From: Ruminococcus flavefaciens
GTDB taxonomy: Bacteria > Bacillota > Clostridia > Oscillospirales > Ruminococcaceae
Length of the DNA: 51,539 nucleotides
Direction of reading: 5' to 3'
NCBI GenBank assembly: GCA_002310115.1
Contig: DBYI01000107.1
Coordinates: forward strand, 1 to 51,539
The notes beneath the pieces were generated by a model. The model was not told the DNA's origin. It did not search any database and worked only from the letters and a program-made list of their open reading frames with translations. Positions 1-8,717 of the stretch are shown here, in pieces. Each line of letters starts with the position of its first letter. Position 1 is the stretch's first letter. The translations under genes were made by a program, and so were the position numbers.

Positions 1-24
1 TCCTCTTTAGGTAGGGGAGAGTTC

Positions 25-861
25 ATGTGTTCAGTTAGCTGTCAATGGAGATATAATATTATGAGCTATAAAAACCCAGTCCTTGAGGAGAAGCCCAATC
101 ATGCCCACTATCCTGCCTGTTTGGGACGTATCGAGGCGATAAAAATGCAGAGTACCTATCTGTTCCTTTATTCGCTAGTTTCAAGCTTCTGCCTTTCAAT
201 CATATCATTTACAGGCAATCCTTTGCAGGTTATCGGCTGGATTCCAATACTTCTTGGTAACAGTGCTGAGGAGCTGTCCGTAGGCCTTAGCTTCTTGCAG
301 ATGTTTCTCTGCTGGGGACTTGCGGTGCTTGGAATTCTCGGGTGTGGAAAAAACAAAGTCTTCCATCTTATCCTTTTCTGGATATATTTGATGATGTTTC
401 TCATACCAATATTCCATATGTTTTCGCTTTTTGATGCATTCACGTTTATAATTGGTGGACTAGGAGTTATATATGGTTATAGGGCTCCGAAAAATTATTT
501 GGATTATCAGCAGCTTAGCGAGACTGAGGGATTTCCCACATTCAGTATTATTCTCGCAGAGAATAATGAAAAGAAAAAGCAGTCGAAAGATTTCAATGAT
601 TGGTATGACGAAAAGAATAAACAGCGCCGATCCTCCTATTCTCAGGCAGCTACACCTGTGAGTGCTCCTGTTCATACTCCACTTTCTTCGGCGCCTCCGG
701 TAAGTCAGAAAGTGAAGAAGCATGATTCAACAGTGGGTGTTACGGGAATGCCTGAGCTTGAGATAAATAAAAATGTGAATATGACCGCTTCTCCTGACAG
801 GTTCAAGCCAAAATCGGGAAAGATCGGACGTATATCCGATAGCGGTATGAAATTCAGATAA
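25..861 (+). CDS. Unknown multi-spanning membrane protein with a charged cytosolic tail
   Basis: I do not recognise the family. The 278-residue product has about four hydrophobic segments (roughly residues 43-63, 88-106, 111-131 and 134-150) followed by a hydrophilic tail rich in Lys, Ser and Pro that should be cytosolic. There is no signal peptide, catalytic motif or zinc site. The start at 25 has an AGGGGAGA ribosome site 5 nt upstream. An in-frame ATG at 61 (MSYKNP) with a weaker GGAG 10 nt upstream is a reasonable alternative, because the first 12 residues look unlike a natural N-terminus. The window begins just upstream, so promoter and operon context are unseen. It is followed by 376 bases without a gene. 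Confidence 0.7.
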   Translation: MCSVSCQWRYNIMSYKNPVLEEKPNHAHYPACLGRIEAIKMQSTYLFLYSLVSSFCLSIISFTGNPLQVIGWIPILLGNSAEELSVGLSFLQMFLCWGLAVLGILGCGKNKVFHLILFWIYLMMFLIPIFHMFSLFDAFTFIIGGLGVIYGYRAPKNYLDYQQLSETEGFPTFSIILAENNEKKKQSKDFNDWYDEKNKQRRSSYSQAATPVSAPVHTPLSSAPPVSQKVKKHDSTVGVTGMPELEINKNVNMTASPDRFKPKSGKIGRISDSGMKFR

Positions 862-1237
862 AATGGTTATATTATGTTTGCATAGATGTTAAGTTTCGGA
901 CTACTTGGAATGTATGCCTTCCTTATGCATGATGCGTTGCAGATGCTTATTGGGAATGTTTGAAAAGAAGACGAAATGACTATCGCTAACAAAAAAGACT
1001 TGGAGATAGTACAGAAAAGCACATGATGCAGTAGGGCATGTTCACGTGCTTTGACTGCAAGTATTGGTTGGAGTGATACATTAATTAGAAATCAGATAGT
1101 AGAAGATATTTTGCTTAAAACACAAGATTTCAAAGTTGGAATGTATTTTAAATGAAGGCGTTGCAAATTTATTATCAATTGATGTTAAATAATAAAACAC
1201 CTGGCAATAAAAGATAGAGATAAAAAAAGGAGAAACA
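862..1237. other. Non-coding stretch before rodA-like gene
   Basis: No gene is supported in these 376 bases. An imperfect inverted repeat (AGCACATGA at 1018-1026 against TCACGTGCT at 1042-1050, one mismatch) is the only clear structure. A TTGACT at 1051 lacks a convincing -10 partner. A 25-codon reading frame beginning near 887 has no ribosome site. The stretch could be decayed coding sequence or a long leader of the next gene. Confidence 0.4.
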
Positions 1238-2395
1238 ATGAAATCAGCATTCAAAAAATTACCATCGGACAAGCATAGTATCGATGGCGGACTACTTTTT
1301 GCGGTTACGCTATGTGCTGCAATAAGCACCCTGCTAATATATTCAATAACCTACAATCAGGTTCTTGATACCGTGGGTTCTAGCTACTGGAAAACACAGG
1401 CATTCTCAATGGTGTCAGGAATTGTGGCATCTGTAGTGATATCATTCATAGATTATCGCAAGCTTGTTAAGTTATGGGTCATTTTCGTCCCCGTTACATT
1501 ATTGCTCACTGTTCTGACGTTCACGAGTCTTGGTTACAGGCGAGAGGGCGCGGATGACCAAGCGTGGCTTAATTTAGGATTTATACAGTTTCAGCCGTCT
1601 GAAGTGCTCAAGCTTGTGTTCATACTTACGTTTGCTCATCACCTTTCACGTGACGAGGAGGAAATGAACAAACCACTTCATATGCTATTCATCGTTATAC
1701 ATGGTATGATACCTTTAGGCATAGTTGCTATGCAGGGTGACTACGGAACTGCAATCGTTTTTGCAGGGATATTTGCGTTCATGATATGCTCTGCAAAAAT
1801 ATCGTGGAAATACCTCGTAGCTGCCCCGTTTTTTGTTGCGGCTGGACTTATAGGTATGTGGTTCTTTGCGCTAAGTGAGTTCCATAAGAAGCGTATTCTT
1901 ATACTTTTCCACCCTGGAACAGATCCTGAGTATATTGAATATCAGCAGGATCTTGGGCTTGCTGCTCTTAAATCTGGCGGCGTTTTCGGAAAGGGACTTT
2001 TCGGTAAGCCTGACGATTATATAACTGTTCCTGAGATACACAATGATTTCATTTTTACCTATGCAGGACAGGTTTTCGGTTTTATAGGAACTCTCGGGAT
2101 TATCATCGTTCTGGCGTATATATGTCTTAAGATATTCGGCGACAGTCGTGTATGTCGTGACCACCTTGGAAAGTTTATTTGTATGGGAGCTTTCGGATTG
2201 GTTTTTACACATTGTATCATGAATATAGGCATGGTACTGAAAGTTGCACCTGTTATTGGTGTTCCGCTACCGTTCCTGAGTGCAGGCGGAACTGCTATGA
2301 TAAGTATGTACGCTATGATAGGACTTGTTCTCAGTACCTATAGTCACCGTGCCGTGAACTACAACGTATTCTATGATGAAGAAAATGATGATTAA
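1238..2395 (+). CDS. RodA/FtsW/SpoVE-family (SEDS) peptidoglycan glycosyltransferase
   Basis: SEDS proteins polymerise lipid II into glycan strands in the cytoplasmic membrane, usually with a class B PBP. The 385-residue product has about ten hydrophobic spans and the family signatures: QPSE followed by KL near residue 127, QGDYGTA (the Asp expected at the active site in SEDS enzymes) near 167, and the C-terminal NIGMVLKVAPVIGVPLPFLS block near 330. The length and short loops are closer to RodA than to FtsW, but I cannot separate RodA from SpoVE by eye. The start has an AAAGGAG site. No PBP or mreBCD gene lies next to it, so it stands apart from the usual elongation cluster. A hairpin follows the stop codon. 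Confidence 0.9.
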   Translation: MKSAFKKLPSDKHSIDGGLLFAVTLCAAISTLLIYSITYNQVLDTVGSSYWKTQAFSMVSGIVASVVISFIDYRKLVKLWVIFVPVTLLLTVLTFTSLGYRREGADDQAWLNLGFIQFQPSEVLKLVFILTFAHHLSRDEEEMNKPLHMLFIVIHGMIPLGIVAMQGDYGTAIVFAGIFAFMICSAKISWKYLVAAPFFVAAGLIGMWFFALSEFHKKRILILFHPGTDPEYIEYQQDLGLAALKSGGVFGKGLFGKPDDYITVPEIHNDFIFTYAGQVFGFIGTLGIIIVLAYICLKIFGDSRVCRDHLGKFICMGAFGLVFTHCIMNIGMVLKVAPVIGVPLPFLSAGGTAMISMYAMIGLVLSTYSHRAVNYNVFYDEENDD

Positions 2396-2402
2396 CTTTT
2401 TT

Positions 2403-2421
2403 GCTCCTGATTTTCAGGAGC
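2403..2421 (+). terminator. Hairpin after the SEDS gene, weak terminator
   Basis: GCTCCTGA and TCAGGAGC form a perfect 8-bp stem with a 3-nt loop 7 nt after the stop codon. The following sequence (ATTTCAATTGTTTT) is only moderately T-rich, so termination strength is uncertain. Confidence 0.55.
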
Positions 2422-2462
2422 ATTTCAATTGTTTTAACATTTTGTTTTCGATATGATTTGGC

Positions 2463-2491
2463 TTGACAAATCAATATATATGGAGTAAAAT
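2463..2491 (+). promoter_or_regulatory. Promoter of the LYG-dockerin / radical SAM operon
   Basis: TTGACA at 2463-2468, a 17-bp spacer and TAAAAT at 2486-2491 form a near-consensus housekeeping promoter. The expected start near 2498 gives an 80-nt leader. No other promoter is visible before the radical SAM gene, so both genes should be on one transcript. Confidence 0.75.
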
Positions 2492-2577
2492 AAAAGTAAC
2501 TAAAATCAGATAAAACTAGATACAGAAAGCTGTTTACAATCAAAAAGAATTGTATTATATGAGAGGAGAGTTAAGAT

Positions 2578-3393
2578 ATGAAAAAAAGTATTTTTACCGT
2601 TATGACAGCGGCAATGTTTGCAGCTGCAAATCTTTCGGTTGTTCCAGTTGATGCCGCGGACAGTAGCGGAAACAACCGAAATAAGGTTGACCCTGTTGAG
2701 TCTATAACCCTTAATGACCAGAATTGGAACAATAGGGACAAAAATGACGAGCAGAAAGTTACAACTACTACACCAGCAATTACAACAGAGGAGCTGACAA
2801 GGCTAACAAATACAACCACACAGACCCTCTATGGTCCGCCATGGATGTTTACAACAACTACTACGACAACTATTCCTGTAGTTCTTTATGGTCCGCCTAT
2901 TGTGACTACGACCTTAAAAGATGAGCTTGATGAAAGCATCACGAAGATGAAAGGTGATGTTAACGGCGATGAGATAATAGATACTTTTGACGCTATTGCG
3001 CTAAGAAGAGCTATTCTTTTTGACGAGTACAAGAATGAGAGGGCAAAGCTTCTCAGTGATATCAATTCTGACGGAAAGATTGACGTTACTGATCTTGTTC
3101 TCCTCCATAGATTCCTCCTCGGAGCTATAAAGGACTTCAGTGAATATAACTCTTCTAGTCTTAGCGAGAAGACCACTACAAAGGATAATAAGGTAACTAC
3201 TACTACAACTACAAAGGATAAAAATAAGATAACTTCTACTACTATTGCATATGATCCAGGAGACGATATCATAGTCACACTTTATGGTATAAAGCCTACT
3301 ATTGATAAGATAAAGGAAATGACAAACGACGCATTCGAAAATATAAAGGAATTTACAGAAGCTGTTGAAGAAGAGCAGCAAGAGGATAAGTAA
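2578..3393 (+). CDS. Secreted dockerin protein with three LYG motifs, probable radical SAM substrate
   Basis: The 271-residue product begins with a signal peptide (residues 1-27, ending VDA-A). It then has a Thr-rich region with two LYGPP motifs (residues 84-88 and 103-107), and a type I dockerin at about 124-186 with two Ca-binding repeats (GDVNGDEIIDTFD and SDINSDGKIDVTD). A second Thr/Lys-rich linker leads to a third motif, LYGIKP (235-240), and a charged helical tail. No catalytic domain is present. The stop codon is followed 1 nt later by a radical SAM/SPASM gene, and both share one promoter. I infer that the Tyr-containing motifs are modified by that enzyme and that the dockerin ties the product to a cellulosome scaffoldin. 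The dockerin and signal peptide are clear; the modification is a hypothesis. The AGGAGAG site 5-10 nt upstream supports the start. Confidence 0.85.
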   Translation: MKKSIFTVMTAAMFAAANLSVVPVDAADSSGNNRNKVDPVESITLNDQNWNNRDKNDEQKVTTTTPAITTEELTRLTNTTTQTLYGPPWMFTTTTTTTIPVVLYGPPIVTTTLKDELDESITKMKGDVNGDEIIDTFDAIALRRAILFDEYKNERAKLLSDINSDGKIDVTDLVLLHRFLLGAIKDFSEYNSSSLSEKTTTKDNKVTTTTTTKDKNKITSTTIAYDPGDDIIVTLYGIKPTIDKIKEMTNDAFENIKEFTEAVEEEQQEDK

Positions 3394-3394
3394 T

Positions 3395-4468
3395 ATGCTT
3401 GATGTAAACATGAAACGCACTCATCTCGAACAGATGAGGGACTATCGCAGGGCACTCATGAAAAAGCCTGAGCTACGCAATCTTTTCCTCGAGCTTACGT
3501 TGCGCTGCAACGAAAGATGTTTACACTGCGGAAGCCAGTGCGGTGATGTTACATCAGAGGAGATTTCTGTTGAGCAGTACCGCCAGTTCCTCATACAACT
3601 GAAAGAGGATATGTCCACATATGGCAAAATGCTGGATATTACAGGCGGAGAACCACTTCTCAGAAAGGACTTTTTCGATATTCTCGGAGCTGCTCACGAG
3701 CTCGGTTTTGAGTGGGGAATGACTTCAAACGGTACTCTTATTGACGGTTATGTTGCTAAAGAGTTGAAAAAAACAGGAATGAAAACCATTTCAATAAGTA
3801 TAGACGGACTTGAAGCAACTCACGATGAGTTCAGGAGAACTCCAGGCGGCTATAAAAAGGCTATAGAGGGCGTCGAAAATCTCATAAGAGTCGGCGGCTT
3901 CGAGCACATACAGATTACAACTGTCGTAACGCACAAGAGCATTACTGAACTTGACGAGCTTTATAAGATATTCAATGATATAGACATTGACTCGTGGCGA
4001 GTTGTCAACATGGAGCCAATGGGACGAGCAAAGGATCATCCTGAACTTCTTCTTACGGATGACGATTACAGAACACTTATGGAGTTCATACGCAACAAGA
4101 GGATAGCAGGTGAGCCTGTATCTTATGGTTGCAGTCACTATCTAGGTTTTGAGTATGAGCGCGAGGTACGTGACTGGTATTTCCTTTGCACAGCGGGACT
4201 ATATACGGCAAGTATCAGTGCGAATGGCGATATATTTGCTTGTCTTGATATTGAGCGCAGACCTGAGTTTGTGCAGGGAAATATACTGCGTGACCGTTTC
4301 AGCGAGGTTTGGAAAAATAAATTCGAGGTTTTCCGTCGTGACCTTTCTGATGATAACCCTACTTGCTCTCAGTGTGATCAAAGGGAGTTCTGCCACGGTG
4401 ATTCCTACCACAGTTGGGACTTTGATGAACATAAGCCACAACTCTGCTTTAAGGACATATTGTTCTGA
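3395..4468 (+). CDS. Radical SAM/SPASM peptide maturase-like enzyme
   Basis: The 357-residue product has the radical SAM cluster motif CxxxCxxC (C38, C42, C45), the GGEP motif at 84-87, and a C-terminal SPASM region with cysteines at 265, 283, 324, 327, 333 and 351 for auxiliary Fe-S clusters. This layout is typical of enzymes that modify peptide side chains (PqqE, AlbA and sulfatase-maturase relatives). The start is ATG 3395, 1 nt after the stop of the LYG-dockerin gene, with AGAGGA at 3380-3385; a longer reading frame from 3365 would overlap that gene. The gene ends at a strong terminator, so the operon is exactly substrate plus enzyme. From memory, a TIGRFAM model called FibroRumin covers radical SAM maturases of Fibrobacter and Ruminococcus, and this may be a member; I could not test that. 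Confidence 0.9.
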   Translation: MLDVNMKRTHLEQMRDYRRALMKKPELRNLFLELTLRCNERCLHCGSQCGDVTSEEISVEQYRQFLIQLKEDMSTYGKMLDITGGEPLLRKDFFDILGAAHELGFEWGMTSNGTLIDGYVAKELKKTGMKTISISIDGLEATHDEFRRTPGGYKKAIEGVENLIRVGGFEHIQITTVVTHKSITELDELYKIFNDIDIDSWRVVNMEPMGRAKDHPELLLTDDDYRTLMEFIRNKRIAGEPVSYGCSHYLGFEYEREVRDWYFLCTAGLYTASISANGDIFACLDIERRPEFVQGNILRDRFSEVWKNKFEVFRRDLSDDNPTCSQCDQREFCHGDSYHSWDFDEHKPQLCFKDILF

Positions 4469-4500
4469 GAATCATGCTATATTATTATTAATACAAAAAT

Positions 4501-4553
4501 GCCCCGAAACATTCATTGATTTTGATATCAATGTAAAGCTTCGGGGCGTTTTA
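4501..4553. terminator. Bidirectional terminator between radical SAM and M16 genes
   Basis: GCCCCGAA (4501-4508) pairs with TTCGGGGC (4540-4547), and an inner stem CATTGAT/ATCAATG continues the hairpin. GTTTTAT follows on the plus strand and ATTTTTGT on the minus strand, so it can end transcription of both convergent genes. Confidence 0.85.
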
Positions 4554-4627
4554 TATTAACTCTATTGTTTAGGTGAGTATAATCGCGAAATAAGGATAAG
4601 TGACAATGTAAATATTGCCTTACTATA

Positions 4628-7483
4628 TTAATTCAGCGTTTCAATGGTAAGCTCAAGTCCCTTCATAGCAGCTTCGTTGCCCATAACGCAAATATTGCCA
4701 AAACTGCGGAGCTTTTCGGCTGCTTCTCTGAGCTGCTCGTGAGTAACGCAGAGCATACGCTTTTTTTCGGCTGCGCGTTCAGTGTATGTAATTCCCCTGA
4801 ACCACAGATCATCGGCCTTACGGCTCATGTTTCCATCAGACATAAGAGGCTCATCTTTGGCAATGCTACTTATGATATACTGTGTTATATCAGGTGAGTT
4901 GCTGCAGTAATTATTGATGAAATCTGTAGCCTTTCGATAAATATCAATAGTATTTGCAGGTGACGGGTCACGGAACGAAAAAAATGACTGCTCGCCAGTA
5001 GGAGACATGAAAGCTCCTGTTCCATAAGCGCCTCCCTTTACTCTGACTTCATTCCATAGATATTCGAGGGAAAGAATACGGAAAAGCACGCTACGTATTG
5101 CTTTGTCTGATGAATTATCAGGAAAAGCCATTGCGGAGTAGGATACTCCCGAGGGAATGACTATACCCTGTTTTTCAGGAATATCAAGCTTGAATTCCAT
5201 TTCCTTACATATAGGCTTTTGGCCCGTCGGGAGAGCATTCAGGAGTTGCTCTATTGAAGTTGAGTTTGCACTTGTAACGCTGGCGTATAATCTTGAAGTG
5301 CAGATTAATCGACTGCTGAGATTCTTTATCGCTTCTATGAGCTTTTCTGGAGCTTTTACAGCTTCGTGCAGACGTTTATAGCCCTCGTAGCCTGAAACGA
5401 GTTCAGAAACTGCTGATTCTGCCGAAAGATTCGCACGCACACGCTCCATAGAATAGGAATGACCGTTTGCGATAATTGATTGCTTGAAATTCTCGTCTGA
5501 CTGCATGAGAAGCTCGCGAACGGCATCCTTATCGTCAAAGCATGTTTCCGTGAGTATTTCGAAAATAAGGTCGAGTGCCTGCGTTGTATTTTTGTCAAGA
5601 AAACGAGTGGTCAGCATAAAGTATGGGCAGCATTTATCCGTAATGCCATTACGCGAGAATACACTTACAGTGAAGTAAATTTCTCCGAGAGTACCTGTTA
5701 TTCTGCGCTGGAGTTCAGCGGCAGAGCTCTTTTTTGTGGGAAGCTCGCCATAAAGCTTGGAAGCGGCAGCTGCTGCAGAAAGCTCAACTTCGGAGCAATC
5801 TGCAAGTGAGAAATAAAGGTTCAAAGAAGTAATTCCTGTGTCGGAGGCAGTGTGTCTAAGAACTGTAACCCCGCCAATATTATCAGTTTCAGTTTCAAAT
5901 GGAAGTGGCTTGTTGCCAACTTCTGAAAGTGATAGATGTGGCATAGTAGCAAGTTGTTCAGTAGTATCAACAGAGTGCTGCCACTCGTCCAGTTTTTGGT
6001 TCTGCTCTAAAATTACCGAGCGTTCCTCGCAGGAAAGACCGTCAACAATTGCGGCAATGCGTTTCTCTTCAGCTTTTTTCTGTTCTTCACCGTAAGTTTT
6101 GGATGGCAATAGATAGAGCTCCGCCTTGCCGTCTTCATTTAGAAGCCATTCGTTAAGAAGTTCCTCAAAATAGCCACTGTTGGCCTTTTCCCTAAGTGAT
6201 TCGAATACTTTGCCCAGCTCAAGGTAGCAAAGTGGATCGCCGCCATACAGCCATGCATTGAGTGCGGAGATATTTCTTGTGAGACCTCTCGGTTCGCCGC
6301 CTGCACGGAATCTGAACTCAAGGCGGTCAATCGCTGCCGCAAGGAGTTTTCTGTCGATGCCTTTATTGCAGAGATCAGAAACAGTATTTCTAATTGTCTC
6401 TTTTAGTTTTTCGCAGTTCTCTTCGTCGGTGTTATTTATGCATAGACAGCCGAATGGCTGGAAAATACCGTCACTGAGGTCGAGAGAAACGTCGAGACAA
6501 AGTCCCGTATCGAGAACTGCGCGTTTAAGAGGTGCGTCGTTTGATCCTGTAAGAGCTTCACTGAGAACATTAGCGGCAGTTATTTTTTCACGTTCCTTCC
6601 AGCTACCGAGTATTTTGCCGATAACGTAATAGGTGTGAGAGGCTTCGTCCTCATCTGAGGATATTTCGTAGTACGACTTCTTTACAGATGAAGAAATAGG
6701 TTTTTGTATTGGAATATCGCTATTTACCTCGCGCTTTTCAAAGCGGCAGAGATACTCACTGTCAATGATCTTCAGAACAGCATTGATATCAACAGGTCCG
6801 TCAAGATATATGTAGGAATTGGAAGGGTGATAGTAAGTCTTATGCCCATTGATGAATTGTTCATATGTAAGGTCAGTGATAGCCTCGGGAAGTCCGCCAG
6901 ATTCAAAACGATAACAACTGTCGGGATAGAGAATGTTCATGATCTCCGACTCCATTCGGCTGTATACTGAAGACATGGCTCCCTTCATCTCGTTGAAAAC
7001 TACGCCCTTGTATACGGGAGTATCAGATTCGCTCCGCATTTCAATATGCCAGCCCTCTTGATAGAAAATATTCGGGTTATAGTAAATGGCAGGATCGAAA
7101 ACAGCATCGAGGTATACCCTTGTAAGGTTCATGAAATCGGTATTATTTCTACTTGAAACAGGAAATACTGTCTTATCGGGATAGGTCATTGCGTTTAGAA
7201 AGGTGTTCATGGTTCCTTTCATAAGTTCAAGAAAAGGCTCTTTTACAGGATATTTCTTGGAACCGCCAAGCACTGAATGCTCGAGAATATGGAAAATGCC
7301 AGTATCATCTGATGGGGGAGTTCTGAAAGCTATTGAAAAGAGCATGTTCTCACCTTCATTTTTCAGCCATACAAGTCTTGCACCGGTTTTTTCATGAATC
7401 ATTTCAATAAGTTCCGAACCACAGTCAGGTGCGGGAGCGATACGTGTTACTTTAAAACCATGGATTATATCATTTAAATTCAT
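4628..7483 (-). CDS. M16C-family (presequence protease / insulinase-like) zinc metallopeptidase
   Basis: This 951-residue cytosolic protease has the inverted zinc motif HxxEH (H65, E68, H69) in FHILEHS and the third ligand Glu at about 165 in NEMKG. The full length fits the single-chain M16C family (PreP, CYM1 and bacterial relatives), which degrade unstructured peptides inside a closed chamber made of two halves. I chose ATG at 7483 because CGGAGG lies just upstream; the longer frame starting at 7507 places that ribosome site inside the gene. The gene has its own minus-strand promoter and ends at a shared bidirectional terminator. No signal peptide is present. The natural substrate cannot be told from sequence. 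Confidence 0.9.
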   Translation of the reverse strand: MNLNDIIHGFKVTRIAPAPDCGSELIEMIHEKTGARLVWLKNEGENMLFSIAFRTPPSDDTGIFHILEHSVLGGSKKYPVKEPFLELMKGTMNTFLNAMTYPDKTVFPVSSRNNTDFMNLTRVYLDAVFDPAIYYNPNIFYQEGWHIEMRSESDTPVYKGVVFNEMKGAMSSVYSRMESEIMNILYPDSCYRFESGGLPEAITDLTYEQFINGHKTYYHPSNSYIYLDGPVDINAVLKIIDSEYLCRFEKREVNSDIPIQKPISSSVKKSYYEISSDEDEASHTYYVIGKILGSWKEREKITAANVLSEALTGSNDAPLKRAVLDTGLCLDVSLDLSDGIFQPFGCLCINNTDEENCEKLKETIRNTVSDLCNKGIDRKLLAAAIDRLEFRFRAGGEPRGLTRNISALNAWLYGGDPLCYLELGKVFESLREKANSGYFEELLNEWLLNEDGKAELYLLPSKTYGEEQKKAEEKRIAAIVDGLSCEERSVILEQNQKLDEWQHSVDTTEQLATMPHLSLSEVGNKPLPFETETDNIGGVTVLRHTASDTGITSLNLYFSLADCSEVELSAAAAASKLYGELPTKKSSAAELQRRITGTLGEIYFTVSVFSRNGITDKCCPYFMLTTRFLDKNTTQALDLIFEILTETCFDDKDAVRELLMQSDENFKQSIIANGHSYSMERVRANLSAESAVSELVSGYEGYKRLHEAVKAPEKLIEAIKNLSSRLICTSRLYASVTSANSTSIEQLLNALPTGQKPICKEMEFKLDIPEKQGIVIPSGVSYSAMAFPDNSSDKAIRSVLFRILSLEYLWNEVRVKGGAYGTGAFMSPTGEQSFFSFRDPSPANTIDIYRKATDFINNYCSNSPDITQYIISSIAKDEPLMSDGNMSRKADDLWFRGITYTERAAEKKRMLCVTHEQLREAAEKLRSFGNICVMGNEAAMKGLELTIETLN

Positions 7484-7513
7484 ACAGTACCTCCGAGTAA
7501 TAATCATAATATA

Positions 7514-7542
7514 ATTATATCATTTCTGCCGTATTTATGCAA
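7514..7542 (-). promoter_or_regulatory. Promoter of the M16 peptidase
   Basis: Reading the minus strand, TTGCAT (7542-7537), a 17-bp spacer ending in TGA, and TATAAT (7519-7514) make an extended -10 promoter about 20 nt before the ribosome site region. Confidence 0.65.
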
Positions 7543-7635
7543 GAAAAGTTTTATAATAAAGATTTTAGCGTGTAATTAATGTCAATTATTATATTCAGCT
7601 AACGAATAAAAAAGGCAGTTTTTTCTCTACAATTA

Positions 7636-7664
7636 TTGCTATTTACGGCATTGTATGGTATAAT
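7636..7664 (+). promoter_or_regulatory. Promoter of the M42 peptidase operon
   Basis: TTGCTA at 7636-7641, 17 bp, then TATAAT at 7659-7664, about 40 nt before the first start codon. It is divergent from the M16 peptidase promoter. Confidence 0.65.
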
Positions 7665-7704
7665 GTAATCTGAAATGTTATCACCTTATGAAAGGAAAAA
7701 GGCA

Positions 7705-8715
7705 ATGATTATAAAAAAGACCGTTACTGCACTTGCAGAAGCTGTCGGAGCTTCTGGTAGCGAAAAATGTGCGGCAGAGCTTGCACTTTCTATGCTTAGG
7801 GAGTATTGCCCCGATGCTGAGATAATAAACGGAAATGTAATAGGACATTTTGGTACTCATAAAGAGGGACTTCCTCTGCTTGTGTTGGACGCTCATATAG
7901 ACCAAATAGGCTTTATTGTTACATATATTACTGAGGAAGGCTTCGTGAAGGTGGGAAATATAGGCGGTATAGACCGTAGACTTCTTCCAGCTCAGACAGT
8001 TGTAATACATGGAAAGCGTGATATAAAGGGTGTTATCTGTTCTGTTCCGCCTCACCTTACCAATGGTGTCAGCGAAGTGCTTGAAATAGATGATGTTGCT
8101 ATAGATACGGGAATGACGAAGTCTGAGCTTGAAAAGCTTGTAAGTGCAGGGGACAGCATTACTTTTGACGTGACTTGCCGTGAGCTCATCGGTAGTCGCA
8201 TTACGGGAGGTGCACTTGACGACCGTTGCGGAGTTGCTTCTGTACTTTATGCTCTTGAGATTCTCAAGGAAAAGCCGACTGCATACAATGTGACCGTTAT
8301 TTTCTCTACTCAGGAGGAAGTAGGGGAGCGCGGCGCGAAGATAGGTGCTTTTGAAGTCAATCCTGATATTGCGATTGCAGTTGATGTGAGCTTTGCCTAT
8401 GCTATCGGCGAGGACGAGAGTAAGTGCGGCTATTTAGGAAAAGGTCCTATGATAGGCATTTCACCTTCGCTTTCAAGGGAGATAAGTGACGGGCTTTTTG
8501 TAGCTGCAAAAAATGCAGATATTCCATATCAGACAGAAGTCATGAACGGACTGACATCTACCAATGCAGACCGTTATTCTGTTAACCGTTGCGGTGCAAA
8601 GACGTGTACAGTTTCTATACCGCTGAGAAATATGCATACTCCGGTTGAGGTCATAGACCTTGCAGATGTGGAGTCTACAGCAAAACTGCTTGCTGAATTT
8701 ATAAGGGAGAGCTGA
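7705..8715 (+). CDS. M42-family aminopeptidase, first copy
   Basis: M42 enzymes are large cytosolic co-catalytic zinc (or cobalt) aminopeptidases that form tetrahedral shells and trim short peptides; many are mislabelled as cellulases. The 336-residue product shows the family metal-site motifs in order: DAHIDQ, ALDDRCG, the catalytic STQEEVG pair, an Asp in VDVSF, and a final His in NMHTPVE. The start is ATG 7705, with AAAGGAA 8 nt upstream; an in-frame extension to 7675 lacks a ribosome site. The second M42 gene starts 2 nt after this stop, and a GNAT gene follows, so three genes form one operon. Two different M42 subunits often assemble together in other bacteria, which is possible here. 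Confidence 0.9.
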   Translation: MIIKKTVTALAEAVGASGSEKCAAELALSMLREYCPDAEIINGNVIGHFGTHKEGLPLLVLDAHIDQIGFIVTYITEEGFVKVGNIGGIDRRLLPAQTVVIHGKRDIKGVICSVPPHLTNGVSEVLEIDDVAIDTGMTKSELEKLVSAGDSITFDVTCRELIGSRITGGALDDRCGVASVLYALEILKEKPTAYNVTVIFSTQEEVGERGAKIGAFEVNPDIAIAVDVSFAYAIGEDESKCGYLGKGPMIGISPSLSREISDGLFVAAKNADIPYQTEVMNGLTSTNADRYSVNRCGAKTCTVSIPLRNMHTPVEVIDLADVESTAKLLAEFIRES

Positions 8716-8717
8716 TT

